Source of the DNA: Trissonchulus latispiculum
Taxonomy: Eukaryota > Nematoda > Enoplea > Enoplida > Ironidae
Reading direction: 5' to 3'
DNA: 64,000 bases
Assembly (NCBI GenBank): GCA_030248195.1
Contig: JASAND010007603.1
Coordinates: 1-64,000 of the forward strand
Numbering within the stretch: position 1 is the stretch's first letter; each line of letters begins with the position of its first letter. Below are positions 11,300-20,596 of the stretch, piece after piece. The translations under genes and the position numbers were made by a program. The notes under the pieces are model-generated. The model had not been told where the DNA came from, did not search any database, and worked only from the letters and a program-made list of their open reading frames with translations.

Positions 11300-11506
11300 T
11301 TATTCCATATCAGTGGCCACATGAAACAAGGAAGCGTACTCCCGATATACTACCTCGTAAGAAGGGTTATCCGCCGTCCGAGGCGAGATTCGACTCGGGA
11401 CGGGTACACTATCCCCCCTTTCTACAACCGCGTGGAATAGTGACTCGTATTCAACAAAAAACCACTCCGAGGTATTGTTAAACATAGAATGTGGCTCTAC
11501 TCGCAT
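11300..11506 (-). CDS. Small accessory ORF b of the gypsy element (68 codons)
   Basis: A short frame with two similar segments, YESLFHAVVERG and YASLFHVATDME, which suggests an internal duplication. No family recognised. Same strand and region as the neighbouring small ORFs downstream of pol. Confidence 0.3.
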   Translation of the reverse strand: MRVEPHSMFNNTSEWFFVEYESLFHAVVERGDSVPVPSRISPRTADNPSYEVVYREYASLFHVATDME

Positions 11507-11539
11507 AGGTAGAGGTAAAGCTGTCGGGTCATGATGACG

Positions 11540-11857
11540 TCATGATGTCATGCGCTGATCCATTTTGCGCTGTCTCTCTTGCCGTTCTTGCTGTTCTTTT
11601 TCCGCTTGTCGACGAGCCTCCAAGACAGTAATAGTTTCTTGAAGGAGCTGCCGAGCGGACTTTTTAGGGAGCACCGGTTCCGACAATTCAGGAGGCGGAG
11701 TGAGAGGTTTCGAAATTTTAGGTTTTTGTACTTCAAGAAAATTTTGAAATTTGCTCCAAACTTTAGGCATAGTTACAGATTTAAAAGTCCCTGCAAATGT
11801 CACTCCACCACTAGATGAGCAGATACCAAAATTACAATAAAAGTGCGTGTACGACAA
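11540..11857 (-). CDS. Small accessory ORF a of the gypsy element (105 codons)
   Basis: First small frame after pol. The N-terminal part has a few Cys and aromatic residues, the middle is Pro/Lys-rich (KPLTPPPELSEPVLPKK), and the C-terminal ~40 residues are a charged, probably coiled-coil helix (LEARRQAEKEQQERQERQ). No family recognised. Position and strand fit an accessory gene of the element. The ~600 bp between it and pol hold no ORF. Confidence 0.4.
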   Translation of the reverse strand: MSYTHFYCNFGICSSSGGVTFAGTFKSVTMPKVWSKFQNFLEVQKPKISKPLTPPPELSEPVLPKKSARQLLQETITVLEARRQAEKEQQERQERQRKMDQRMTS

Positions 11858-12462
11858 AATACGTATATAGATACCTCCAACTATTCCAGATGATAGCCAG
11901 CACCGAGGAAATCACTGGCACCCTGAAAATAAGTGCAGAGGTGTCAACATCAAGTCAAGGAGTTTCAAAACTAATCAAAGAAAACTAATTTATTCTGAAG
12001 AGAATAGCTGTAAAAATATCATTGAAAAAGAGAAAGAAAAACTAAAACTTGATCATAGAAAAATTGAATGTTGTTTTCACACACAACCAATTTAATCAAG
12101 AAAGAAAAAGAACTTTACAAAAGTAACTTTAATCTAGGGTAGAAAAATTTTAGATAATCCGAAATAATAAATTGGAAACTTCAAAATTTGCAAAAATATC
12201 GTAAACTCACAATAACTAGATGTAGACTAGACCTCTCAAGGTGCCAACCGTCAAGCAAACACAAAAATACGTAAACCCTCTAAGAATAGACACACAAGAA
12301 GTTAAGACAAACAATTGTTAAAACAAAAAGTGAATTAAATAGGAAAAGTGAGTAAAACATTTCTATTATAGTACAAAAAGTGAGATCATGAGACGGATAT
12401 AGCCGGAACAACATACGTATATAATAAAATAAAGGTAAAACCCCAAATGGTGCCTACGAAAT
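11858..12462. other. AT-rich spacer between pol and the small accessory ORFs
   Basis: About 600 bp, A-rich on the plus strand, without a usable ORF. In an element with downstream genes this is where splice acceptors would be expected, but none is distinctive. Confidence 0.4.
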
Positions 12463-15400
12463 TCATGTAGCGGGTTGATTTTCCGCCACAAAAGGTTTCA
12501 ACCGGTTTACGTGGACATTTTTCGGAGGGGCATTATTCCGTAAAGTAGACTGAATCTGACAGTTCGTAGGGGACAATACCTTGAGAACCCGGTATGGTCC
12601 TTCAAAAACGGGTAAATATTTGCGACTCTGACCTTTCGGAATATTGGCTCGGGAGACATCCTTCCAAACCAACATATCTTTTTTGTATTGAACGACCTTG
12701 ACTTTAGCATCATATGTGGCCTTCCGCTTTTTGAGGATAGCCTCCATATGCTGCTTCAGAATTTTCCGTGTATAACGCAATCGGTCTCGCAGCTCATCGA
12801 GATATGTCGGAAGGAAGTCACGAACCTTAGGGTCAGGCGTAGTTAAAAAATTTTCTGAAAACAACCGCGGGTCCCGCCCATGTATCACATAATAGGGGGA
12901 TTCCCCGGTTGAAGAATGTGGGGCCGCCCGATAAGTGAACAGCACCCAAGGCAACAATTGATCCCACTCCCGAGAGAAAGCTAACATACATTTCTTAAGC
13001 AGACCCTTAAGCGTACCGTTGAGGCGTTCGCACGCCCCATTCGACTCGGGATGGTAGGCTGTAGTACGTACTTTCTTGGTCCCCATTAATTTACACAGTT
13101 CCTCCATAAGACTAGAGCAAAATGGAGTACCCCGGTCCGTTATGAGTTCGCGCGGGGCCCCATGAACAGCTAGAATGTTTTCAGCAAACACCTTTGCAAT
13201 CGTGAGAGTTTTTTCATTAGGCATAGCAAAAGCCCACCCCCACCGAGACAAAAAATCAACCACTACTAAAATTTTACTGTTGCCCGTCTTGGACGTGGGT
13301 GCGTGCATCACGTCCATAGCCAACCTCTCAAACAGAGCTTCAACCGGGGTAAAAAATTTCAAATACGCTTGAGGCTTAGCGGGCCCCGGGTTACACGCTG
13401 CACACGCCGTGCAGCGCGCAAGGTATTGTCCCATATCTGTACCCATGGATGGCCAATAATATTTTGATGCCAGCCATCCCTGCATTTTGGCTCTACCACT
13501 ATGACAACCACCCAACATTTCTTGATGACATTCATCCATAACATAAGAGCGGCAATCCTCCGGAACAACAATCAGTCCAACAGCTTCTTTCCGTTTCTTG
13601 TTAAAAAGGTCACGAAAATATCGGTACAAAATGCCATTACGTATCTCAAAATCACCGGAATTTTGACGGATGAACTGGGCCAGCTTCTTATCCTCAGGAA
13701 GTTTCTTAGTCGTGAGGTAATCCATGATAGCTTTTGTAGATGGATCAGCAGCCAGAGAACAACGCCAGATACCTGCGGCAGCTGCAGCAGGTGGAGGGCC
13801 GTCCGGGCCGTCCTCGGGTCCTTCTTCATCCAAGGCTTCATCCATGATTGCACCAATAAGTTCCGGCGTACCCAAAAAGAATTGAAACACCGCTCCGACG
13901 ATATCAGGAATTTCAAGGTGATCAGCAAAAGAGCCCGCTAACAGCGGCGGGTTGCGGGATAGCTCGTCGGCGGCACCATTCGTGACTCCAGGGCGTTGTA
14001 TAACCCGGAAGCGAAAACCACGCAAAAAGGCCCGCCAACGAGCCATCCTTCCCGCCGCGGCCTTGGACTTTGCCGCATCACCCAACATGTATTCCAAAGC
14101 CTGATGGTCCGTGATAACGTCAAAATCAGGCAAAACCAGATAATGTTGAAAGTAAGAAATTCCAAAAAATATGGCTAGAGCTTCCAGTTCCGTTACACTA
14201 TAATTTTTCTCTGCTGGCTGAAGTGCTCTAGCGGCATAGGCAACCGGATGAAATTTTTCCTGGACATCCTGTTGTTGGAGAACCGCAGCAATCCCAAAGT
14301 AACTGGCATCAGTCACCAAGGTAAAAGGCTTCTTAAAATCCGGATAAATCAAAACAGGAGCAGTTATAAGCTTTTCCTTCAGGATTTCAAAAGCTTGTTG
14401 ACAAGCTTCATCCCAAATAAAATCACGATCTTTTTTGAGTAAAGCCGTCAAAGGGTGGGCAATCTTTGAAAAATTCGGCACGAAACGTCGGTAATAGCCA
14501 GCCAAACCCAAAAAGCTCTGGATATCCTTCACATTCCGAGGCACTGGAAACTGCTTTACCACACGTATCTTTCCTGGGTCCGTCGCAATACCAAATTCGG
14601 ATAGAATATGCCCGAGAAAAGCCATTTGTTTACGAGCAAACTCACACTTAGAGACCTTCAGAATGGCATTTTCACGAGAGCAACGGCGAAAAATCTCCAA
14701 AAGCTTCTGCAGATGATCCACTTGGGTAGAACTGGTAACCAAAACGTCATCAATGTAGACCACAAATCCTTCCATAATGCGGTCGATGATTCTCTGGAAG
14801 GTACTAGGGGCATTACAAAGACCAAATGGCATCACCTTAAATTCATACAGGCCAGAATGGGTGATGAAGGCTGGTTTTTCACAATCTGGAGGGTAAATAG
14901 GGACCTGATGAAATCCCGAGGCAAGGTCCATTTTGGAGAAAATGGAGTGACCCAGGATACTTTCGAACAGGCTGGTAATGTATGGGAGAGGGTAACAATC
15001 CCGCTTTGTGACAGAGTTAAGCTTCCGGTAATCCACACACAGGCGCCAATCCCCATCCTTTTTGGCGACCAAAATAATAGGGGAGGCCCAAGGGCTTCTC
15101 GAAGGTTGAATTAGGCCTTGTTCTAGCCAGGCAGCAAGCTTTTCGTCAATGATCTTACGCTGGGCCGGGTTAACTTTATAAGCTCTGGCCTTGATAGGGC
15201 GTTTACCCGGTTCGATCTCAATATAATGATAGTCTACTGTCGTTTTACCCACGCCGCCAGCGGCATCCCAGATATCCGGAAAATTCAGGATCATCAATCG
15301 AAGGCGTCGCTGGTTCTGGCGGGTCAGGCAGCAGTCCTCGAGTTTGATTTTCGCATTGATCAAGGCCCGTTTCTCTAGCGCCGAGAGAGATGCGGTATCC

Positions 15401-17640
15401 ACAGCATCCCTCCGGGACACCACCAAATCTAGCCCATTCCGCGGGACCCGCTGATCCGTGACACTAGATCGCACTCGAGGCTCATATCCCTCTTCTCCGG
15501 GATGGATTTTGCGCTGAATCACAGATTTCCGCCATACCCACCCTCTCTTGGGTTTCTGATGCGCTTCCGGCATAGCGAGATTAACCACCCGTGTGCGCCC
15601 AGGATGCTCCGGGGCATGCACGGACATCATCTGGGGCATCAGGGGTTGTTGGCTTTCCTTTTGAGTCTGTTCCGAGATATCATCAACACCCTCTAGGCGT
15701 AACCGACCATCATCCCATCTCCAAATTTGTGAATTAGAGTCGTCAGAAGTGACGACCCCCTCTTTAGCCAAAGCTACCAGGTTCTCAAAATGTGCCTCCC
15801 CGAGACAAGATTGTGGAGGTTCCGATAAAGGATCTTGACAGTCCACCCAATATTCCTTCCATACATCTACTTCATCAGAGAATAGCACGGGGGCCAAAGG
15901 GAGAGTAGCTCTCACTTCAGGTTCCAAAGGGGATAGGTCTTGTTCCCCCAACAAGCACGAACGAAGTTGTCCGGGACAAGTCACCTCCCCGGTTAAGATA
16001 TCCGAGATCGGGGACACCGAAAGTTCCGGGGGCGCCGTCACTCCGGCCTGCGCAGAAGTGAGCTCCGGAACCCCTTCGACTTCAGCGTCCACCTCGGCGG
16101 GAGAAGGTCGTTCCAAGGTTGTCAGGCTCGGAACGACCCCCTCTTTAACCGTAGGTGGTGGAAGTTGTCCCGAGACATTTTCGTCCTGTAGGGTCTGACA
16201 AATTGTTACCCCCTCTTTAGGAGGGTTGGGAGGAAAATTTTCAGAATTTGGCCACTCCGCAAAAGAAAAAACCCCCATATCGTCTTTACTCACCGGGTCA
16301 GAGGGTAGATGGTAAGTTAACCCCGACTCAATTTTTCTCGGAGGCACCCCCAACACATCATCAACTATAAAAACAAGGTCTTTATCCACGCCATTTTTAT
16401 GTACCCCCGATAAAGTCATAATACAAGATTTCGAAAAATTTTGTATGTCAGAAAGGTAATCCTGTGCCGGGGATATAACCCCAACAACTGTTGCTTCTGG
16501 TATAGTCACCGGGGCGTGAGTTGGATTTGCCAGGAGAAACTGAAATTTCCTCTCGGAGGGGATTACCACCCCCGCATAAGGAAGAACCCGGCTGTTATGC
16601 ACAAACGACTCAAATGGTTCAAACATGTATGGTTCAACTGAAAGCCTAGCCGAAACCTGCGCCGAGGCCCAAGTCTCGGAAACCGGAGGGACCACCACCT
16701 CAACAGCCATGACTGCCGTAAATACGGGTTCAGATTCCAGGCCCCACTCAGCACGAATTTCGGCTGGTTTCATAAGGGAATATGTAAATCCGTCCATAAA
16801 AATTTTATTAGACGAAAGCCAAATATCCCATTTATACGCTTTCATGAAATCAGTTCCAATTAGAATATCTTTATGAAAATCAGGGGCCAGGTAAAAATAC
16901 CACTGAAAAGCAACTGGTCCCAAATTAAACGATAAAAGAACTTTACCTCCTATACGTAGTGGAGCATTACCTGAGGTCCGAGCCTGAATGGAATCTGCAA
17001 CCTGAACCCGTACATCCACGCCGGCACTAAGCAGGCGGTCTAGGCCGCCCTGGCTGAGGATGGAGATGGACGCCCCCGTGTCAATAATGGCCATCAGCCG
17101 CGCCTTTTGAATTTCAAGCATAATAGCCGGGGTGTTATCTCCTGCCGCCAGGACTACTTCTATCTCAAATTCGGTCAAAGTTTGAGGGTAAATTGACGCA
17201 GAGTGAAAAGTGCCTTCTCCTTTCAAATTAGGAACATTCGGACTTTCCCCCACTTGAATTAGATCTTGATGTATGGTGGAACTTTCGAAAGAATCACCCG
17301 ATGTTGACGCATCAGCAGCCGTACAAGCGGCACCGTCGGCCCGGGGGCCAGTCCGGAGGGGGGGTCCCCCCACGTCCGTTCCCGCATCGTTAGTAAGTTT
17401 TCTCAACTGTTCCAGCTGTTTTTGAATAGTTTCAAAATATTGAAACATAAGGGAAGAAGTACTACTGAACATATCCAATAAAAGCGCAAAAGTTTCTTCG
17501 ACCACCGCCAATAAGCGAGGTGCGCGATTTTCGCTCATAGGTGCCCTTTGCACTTCTTCCGTGGGCAAATCTAATACAAAAATGTGTTGTTCAGACGCTT
17601 TTTCCACTTCAACATAGCCCACATGTAACTGATTAACCAT
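12463..17640 (-). CDS. pol: Ty3/gypsy Pol polyprotein, intact (1725 codons)
   Basis: One open frame. Approximate residues: aspartic protease at 170-290 with IDTGAS near 187 and ILIGTDF; a long Pro/Glu-rich linker at 300-800; reverse transcriptase at 830-1010 with KMDLASGFHQ, FGLCNAPSTFQ and YIDD near 962; RNase H at 1090-1220 with TDASYFG, TELEALA and TDHQAL; zinc-binding integrase N-domain near 1380-1420; integrase core with catalytic Asp near 1443, TDRG near 1504 and Glu near 1540; C-terminal FEGPYRVLKV (GPY/F) near 1681. The order PR-RT-RH-IN identifies Ty3/gypsy. No chromodomain is seen. The frame overlaps the end of gag by about 70 nt, which fits ribosomal frameshifting, although an AUG is also present at 17640. 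All catalytic residues I can identify are present, in contrast to the broken gag. Confidence 0.9.
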   Translation of the reverse strand: MVNQLHVGYVEVEKASEQHIFVLDLPTEEVQRAPMSENRAPRLLAVVEETFALLLDMFSSTSSLMFQYFETIQKQLEQLRKLTNDAGTDVGGPPLRTGPRADGAACTAADASTSGDSFESSTIHQDLIQVGESPNVPNLKGEGTFHSASIYPQTLTEFEIEVVLAAGDNTPAIMLEIQKARLMAIIDTGASISILSQGGLDRLLSAGVDVRVQVADSIQARTSGNAPLRIGGKVLLSFNLGPVAFQWYFYLAPDFHKDILIGTDFMKAYKWDIWLSSNKIFMDGFTYSLMKPAEIRAEWGLESEPVFTAVMAVEVVVPPVSETWASAQVSARLSVEPYMFEPFESFVHNSRVLPYAGVVIPSERKFQFLLANPTHAPVTIPEATVVGVISPAQDYLSDIQNFSKSCIMTLSGVHKNGVDKDLVFIVDDVLGVPPRKIESGLTYHLPSDPVSKDDMGVFSFAEWPNSENFPPNPPKEGVTICQTLQDENVSGQLPPPTVKEGVVPSLTTLERPSPAEVDAEVEGVPELTSAQAGVTAPPELSVSPISDILTGEVTCPGQLRSCLLGEQDLSPLEPEVRATLPLAPVLFSDEVDVWKEYWVDCQDPLSEPPQSCLGEAHFENLVALAKEGVVTSDDSNSQIWRWDDGRLRLEGVDDISEQTQKESQQPLMPQMMSVHAPEHPGRTRVVNLAMPEAHQKPKRGWVWRKSVIQRKIHPGEEGYEPRVRSSVTDQRVPRNGLDLVVSRRDAVDTASLSALEKRALINAKIKLEDCCLTRQNQRRLRLMILNFPDIWDAAGGVGKTTVDYHYIEIEPGKRPIKARAYKVNPAQRKIIDEKLAAWLEQGLIQPSRSPWASPIILVAKKDGDWRLCVDYRKLNSVTKRDCYPLPYITSLFESILGHSIFSKMDLASGFHQVPIYPPDCEKPAFITHSGLYEFKVMPFGLCNAPSTFQRIIDRIMEGFVVYIDDVLVTSSTQVDHLQKLLEIFRRCSRENAILKVSKCEFARKQMAFLGHILSEFGIATDPGKIRVVKQFPVPRNVKDIQSFLGLAGYYRRFVPNFSKIAHPLTALLKKDRDFIWDEACQQAFEILKEKLITAPVLIYPDFKKPFTLVTDASYFGIAAVLQQQDVQEKFHPVAYAARALQPAEKNYSVTELEALAIFFGISYFQHYLVLPDFDVITDHQALEYMLGDAAKSKAAAGRMARWRAFLRGFRFRVIQRPGVTNGAADELSRNPPLLAGSFADHLEIPDIVGAVFQFFLGTPELIGAIMDEALDEEGPEDGPDGPPPAAAAAGIWRCSLAADPSTKAIMDYLTTKKLPEDKKLAQFIRQNSGDFEIRNGILYRYFRDLFNKKRKEAVGLIVVPEDCRSYVMDECHQEMLGGCHSGRAKMQGWLASKYYWPSMGTDMGQYLARCTACAACNPGPAKPQAYLKFFTPVEALFERLAMDVMHAPTSKTGNSKILVVVDFLSRWGWAFAMPNEKTLTIAKVFAENILAVHGAPRELITDRGTPFCSSLMEELCKLMGTKKVRTTAYHPESNGACERLNGTLKGLLKKCMLAFSREWDQLLPWVLFTYRAAPHSSTGESPYYVIHGRDPRLFSENFLTTPDPKVRDFLPTYLDELRDRLRYTRKILKQHMEAILKKRKATYDAKVKVVQYKKDMLVWKDVSRANIPKGQSRKYLPVFEGPYRVLKVLSPTNCQIQSTLRNNAPPKNVHVNRLKPFVAENQPAT

Positions 17641-20571
17641 CTGACTAACCTGAGTTTGAGTGGGGAGTGGGTGAGAAGTTTGGGGAGCATACGCCCCCCT
17701 TGGGCTTCCCCCGAAACAGACGGAGTATTCGCTGACTGCTGATGTGAGGCACGAACGAACCCATCTGGGGCCTGAGCGTTACCCCCCTGGGCCTGTGGTG
17801 CAGCCTGCGGAGCAGGCACCGGAACCAGGGTCTGAACCGGGGCCGTGGCGGCGGCAGGCGCAGCCACCCCGGGCGCAGCTCCCACAACCTGATATCCCGG
17901 AGCCGGCTGCCATAACTGCGTGGTGGGCTGCTGTACGTACGTATACACTGGCACTGGGGCACACGGCACCTGTGTTGTGGGATACGTATAACAACCTTGT
18001 GTGGCCTGGGGGGTGGGAGCAGGAGCGGAGGAAGCCTCCACTCCCGCCACCTGTTCACGCCTACTCCCCTTATTTTTCCAGAAGGTTGGGGCCAGTTGGG
18101 GGTTTTTATCCCAACACCGGTCTGGGTCGTGACCCCGCCTCCCACAGAACTGACACCTAGGTCTGGGGGGCCCCTCTGGTTTCGCCGCAGTCTCTAGTTT
18201 CTTTTCAAAATATTCTTTCAAAGATTGCAATTCTTTAGCGAAATCAAACTGCGCGGGTTTTACCCCCTCTTTAGTCTCTACCTGATAAACCGGGGTTATC
18301 CCATCCATGACCTCCTCAGGTTGACACTTTGCCAGTCTCGAGTCTAATTTATCAATAACCCGGCGTAATTCGTCCATAGTGGGCTCACCTTGCGAGAAAA
18401 TTGCACCAACGTCATAGCATAGCGGGGGTTTACCCCCACAAATACTTGTTGAGCGCAGTGCTTGTCCCTTTCCTCCGGGGTAGACCAAATATCCAGGGCC
18501 ATTGCTTGAAGCTCCGAGATAAACTTACGTACCGTTTCTCCCGGTTTTTGTGTCCGATTGACAAACGTAGTATATCGTTCCTGAATAGACATCTGAGGCT
18601 TAGGAAACTGTGAGCGTAATGATTCCGTGATCTTCTCAAAAGAATCGGTGATATTCGGTCCAACCTTCGAAGCATACACCTGAGCCTTACCTCCCAATTT
18701 ATTGTACAGGAGCCTTGCCCACTGATCCTCTGGAATCTGATGAATAGTCGCCGCCGAAAGGCTCGAATTTGGGAACTTCCCGCAAAATTTCCATGTATGT
18801 CCGATACAGAGCAGCATTGTGTTTGACTACGGAAATATCAGTAGCCTCCATCGTAGCTGGATTAGGATGTCTCGGGCGAGCTCCATATGAAGGCTTATCT
18901 GTTCGTGGGATTGCCGCAAATGTTTGCTCCTCAACAGGATCCTTTGCTGACACAGGAGAAATAGGTTGATTTACTGTAGGTTTGTGTCCTGAACTCTGAG
19001 AAGCTTCTTGGCCTGGACTTGGCCCCGGAGGAAAATCGGGCCGGCCCGACCGGAGATGGGGCAAGAACAGGTCCAGCCGCGTCGATAACGCCAGCAGGAG
19101 CGTTCACTGCCACATTCGGGCCGGACCCAGCACCCGCAGGATACGTAGGGGAAGCACTGCGCACTGGGGCACATTAGTGAATTGTCCCGGGACAAGCTGA
19201 GGACCCCCCAAAATTTGTACCGGGGTTTGAGATGTTATCGGAACCATATAATATTGACAATTATTAGGCTGTGGGGTACCCCAGACCATCTGCTGCGTTT
19301 GGGGCGCCGCATTCCGAGGCGCCGACGCAGCCGCCAGTTGAGGGGAGGGGGAGGCACGAATTTTTCTATACGTACCCTGTGGATACTGTTCACACGGCGG
19401 TATCCATTCAAAATCTCCTACCGAACCTCCATTTGTCCCCAAAAGTTGTCCTCCTGCAGATTGAGGCGTATTTTGAGGTCCCACAATTTGCCCATCCCCC
19501 AAATTTTGCAATTTTGAGGGATTTTGTACAGGTTGAGGGGAAGGGGTCAGGGTCCGTTCCGGGGCGGTTTGCACCGGATCAGAACCCTGAGTTGGGGCGG
19601 TCTGACTGTCCACTAGCTGAATTAGGTCACCTACAGGGGTTTCCCGACCCTGTCCCAAGGACTCCCCCGACTGTTCAACACTTTTCTGAACTTTACTAAC
19701 TGAATTTTCCTGCTGACGATAGATCTCGGACAATTTCTGAGGGGCCAACCCTTTCTTTTTACAAAAGCGATCAAGAAAATCTTGCATCAACGTATAAAGG
19801 TCACCTTCCCCTTTTTCAGCAGCCATTTCCAAGTAGGGATCAATATCCATCACTTTCGACGGGGGGAATCCCTTCGAACGCCTTTTCCAGATTCCGAAAT
19901 CTCCTCCCCCACCGATTCAGACACAGGGGTGTCAGACCTCCCCAACAACGATTTCACGGTAGTTTCTGACTGTTGACTGGATGGGGAGGCACCTGGGCTC
20001 ACCCCCCCAAGACCCAGAAGCGACTGTCAAGGGAAGGAGGGTTCTCCCGGAACAACCCCCAGCCCCCCCACTTTCTTGTCTCGGAGGACCGTACCGTCCG
20101 GTTAAAATATCACCAAAATCGGACACTGACACTGTTGGAGGTTGCGGGGCATAAAAAGTCGACATGCTAGTCCCACCCCGCCAATTTTCGTCTTGGGTGG
20201 GTGTGGGGGACTCGCTAACAACTCTAAGCGAACCCCCCCCCCCAGGCGGGCGTTGAAATGTCAGAAGACTAGCTGAATTCGTTACAATTCCTCCATTCTG
20301 TTGAACACTCGGCATAGAATCGGATCGGGGAGGGGGCCGGGGGCGTGTCCTCCCCAATTGAGCTGTCGCTCCGGGGTTGGGGTGGGTTTTGGGGGCCCCC
20401 CAAAATTTTCTCCCCCACAGTATCACCCCCGACCGCATTCATCTCTGCCATTTTGTCACTTCTGTCAGTCTCCAAAAATTCTGCTTCACTTTGAGGAAGT
20501 TCGTGAAAAAGTACAACTTTTTCGTGTAAATTACGAGTAATAATACTAGGTCCAGAATAATTTTTGGACAT
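17571..20571 (-). pseudogene. gag: Ty3/gypsy gag, frameshifted
   Basis: Five overlapping or adjacent frames (20571-20269, 20438-19932, 19853-19104, 19064-18699, 18817-18344, then 18488-17571) together have the layout of Gag: a long Gln/Pro/Ser-rich N-terminal region, a capsid-like helical region (EDQWARLLYNKL, then FVNRTQKPGETVRKFISEL as in Retrotrans_gag proteins), and a single CCHC zinc knuckle CQFCGRRGHDPDRC at about 18112-18153. The start MSKNYSGP at 20571 lies about 25 bp inside the 5' LTR. At least four frame changes separate the pieces, some next to C-runs, so sequencing-length errors are possible for part of them. A complete Gag is not encoded as the sequence stands. Confidence 0.75.
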
Positions 20572-20574
20572 CTA

Positions 20575-20592
20575 CCACTGTCAGGGTAGCCA
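20575..20592 (-). other. Candidate primer binding site of the gypsy element
   Basis: On the minus strand, three bases after the 5' LTR end, reads TGGCTACCCTGACAGTGG. The TGG start is complementary to a tRNA CCA end. I could not match it to a specific tRNA. Confidence 0.4.
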
Positions 20593-20596
20593 CTTT

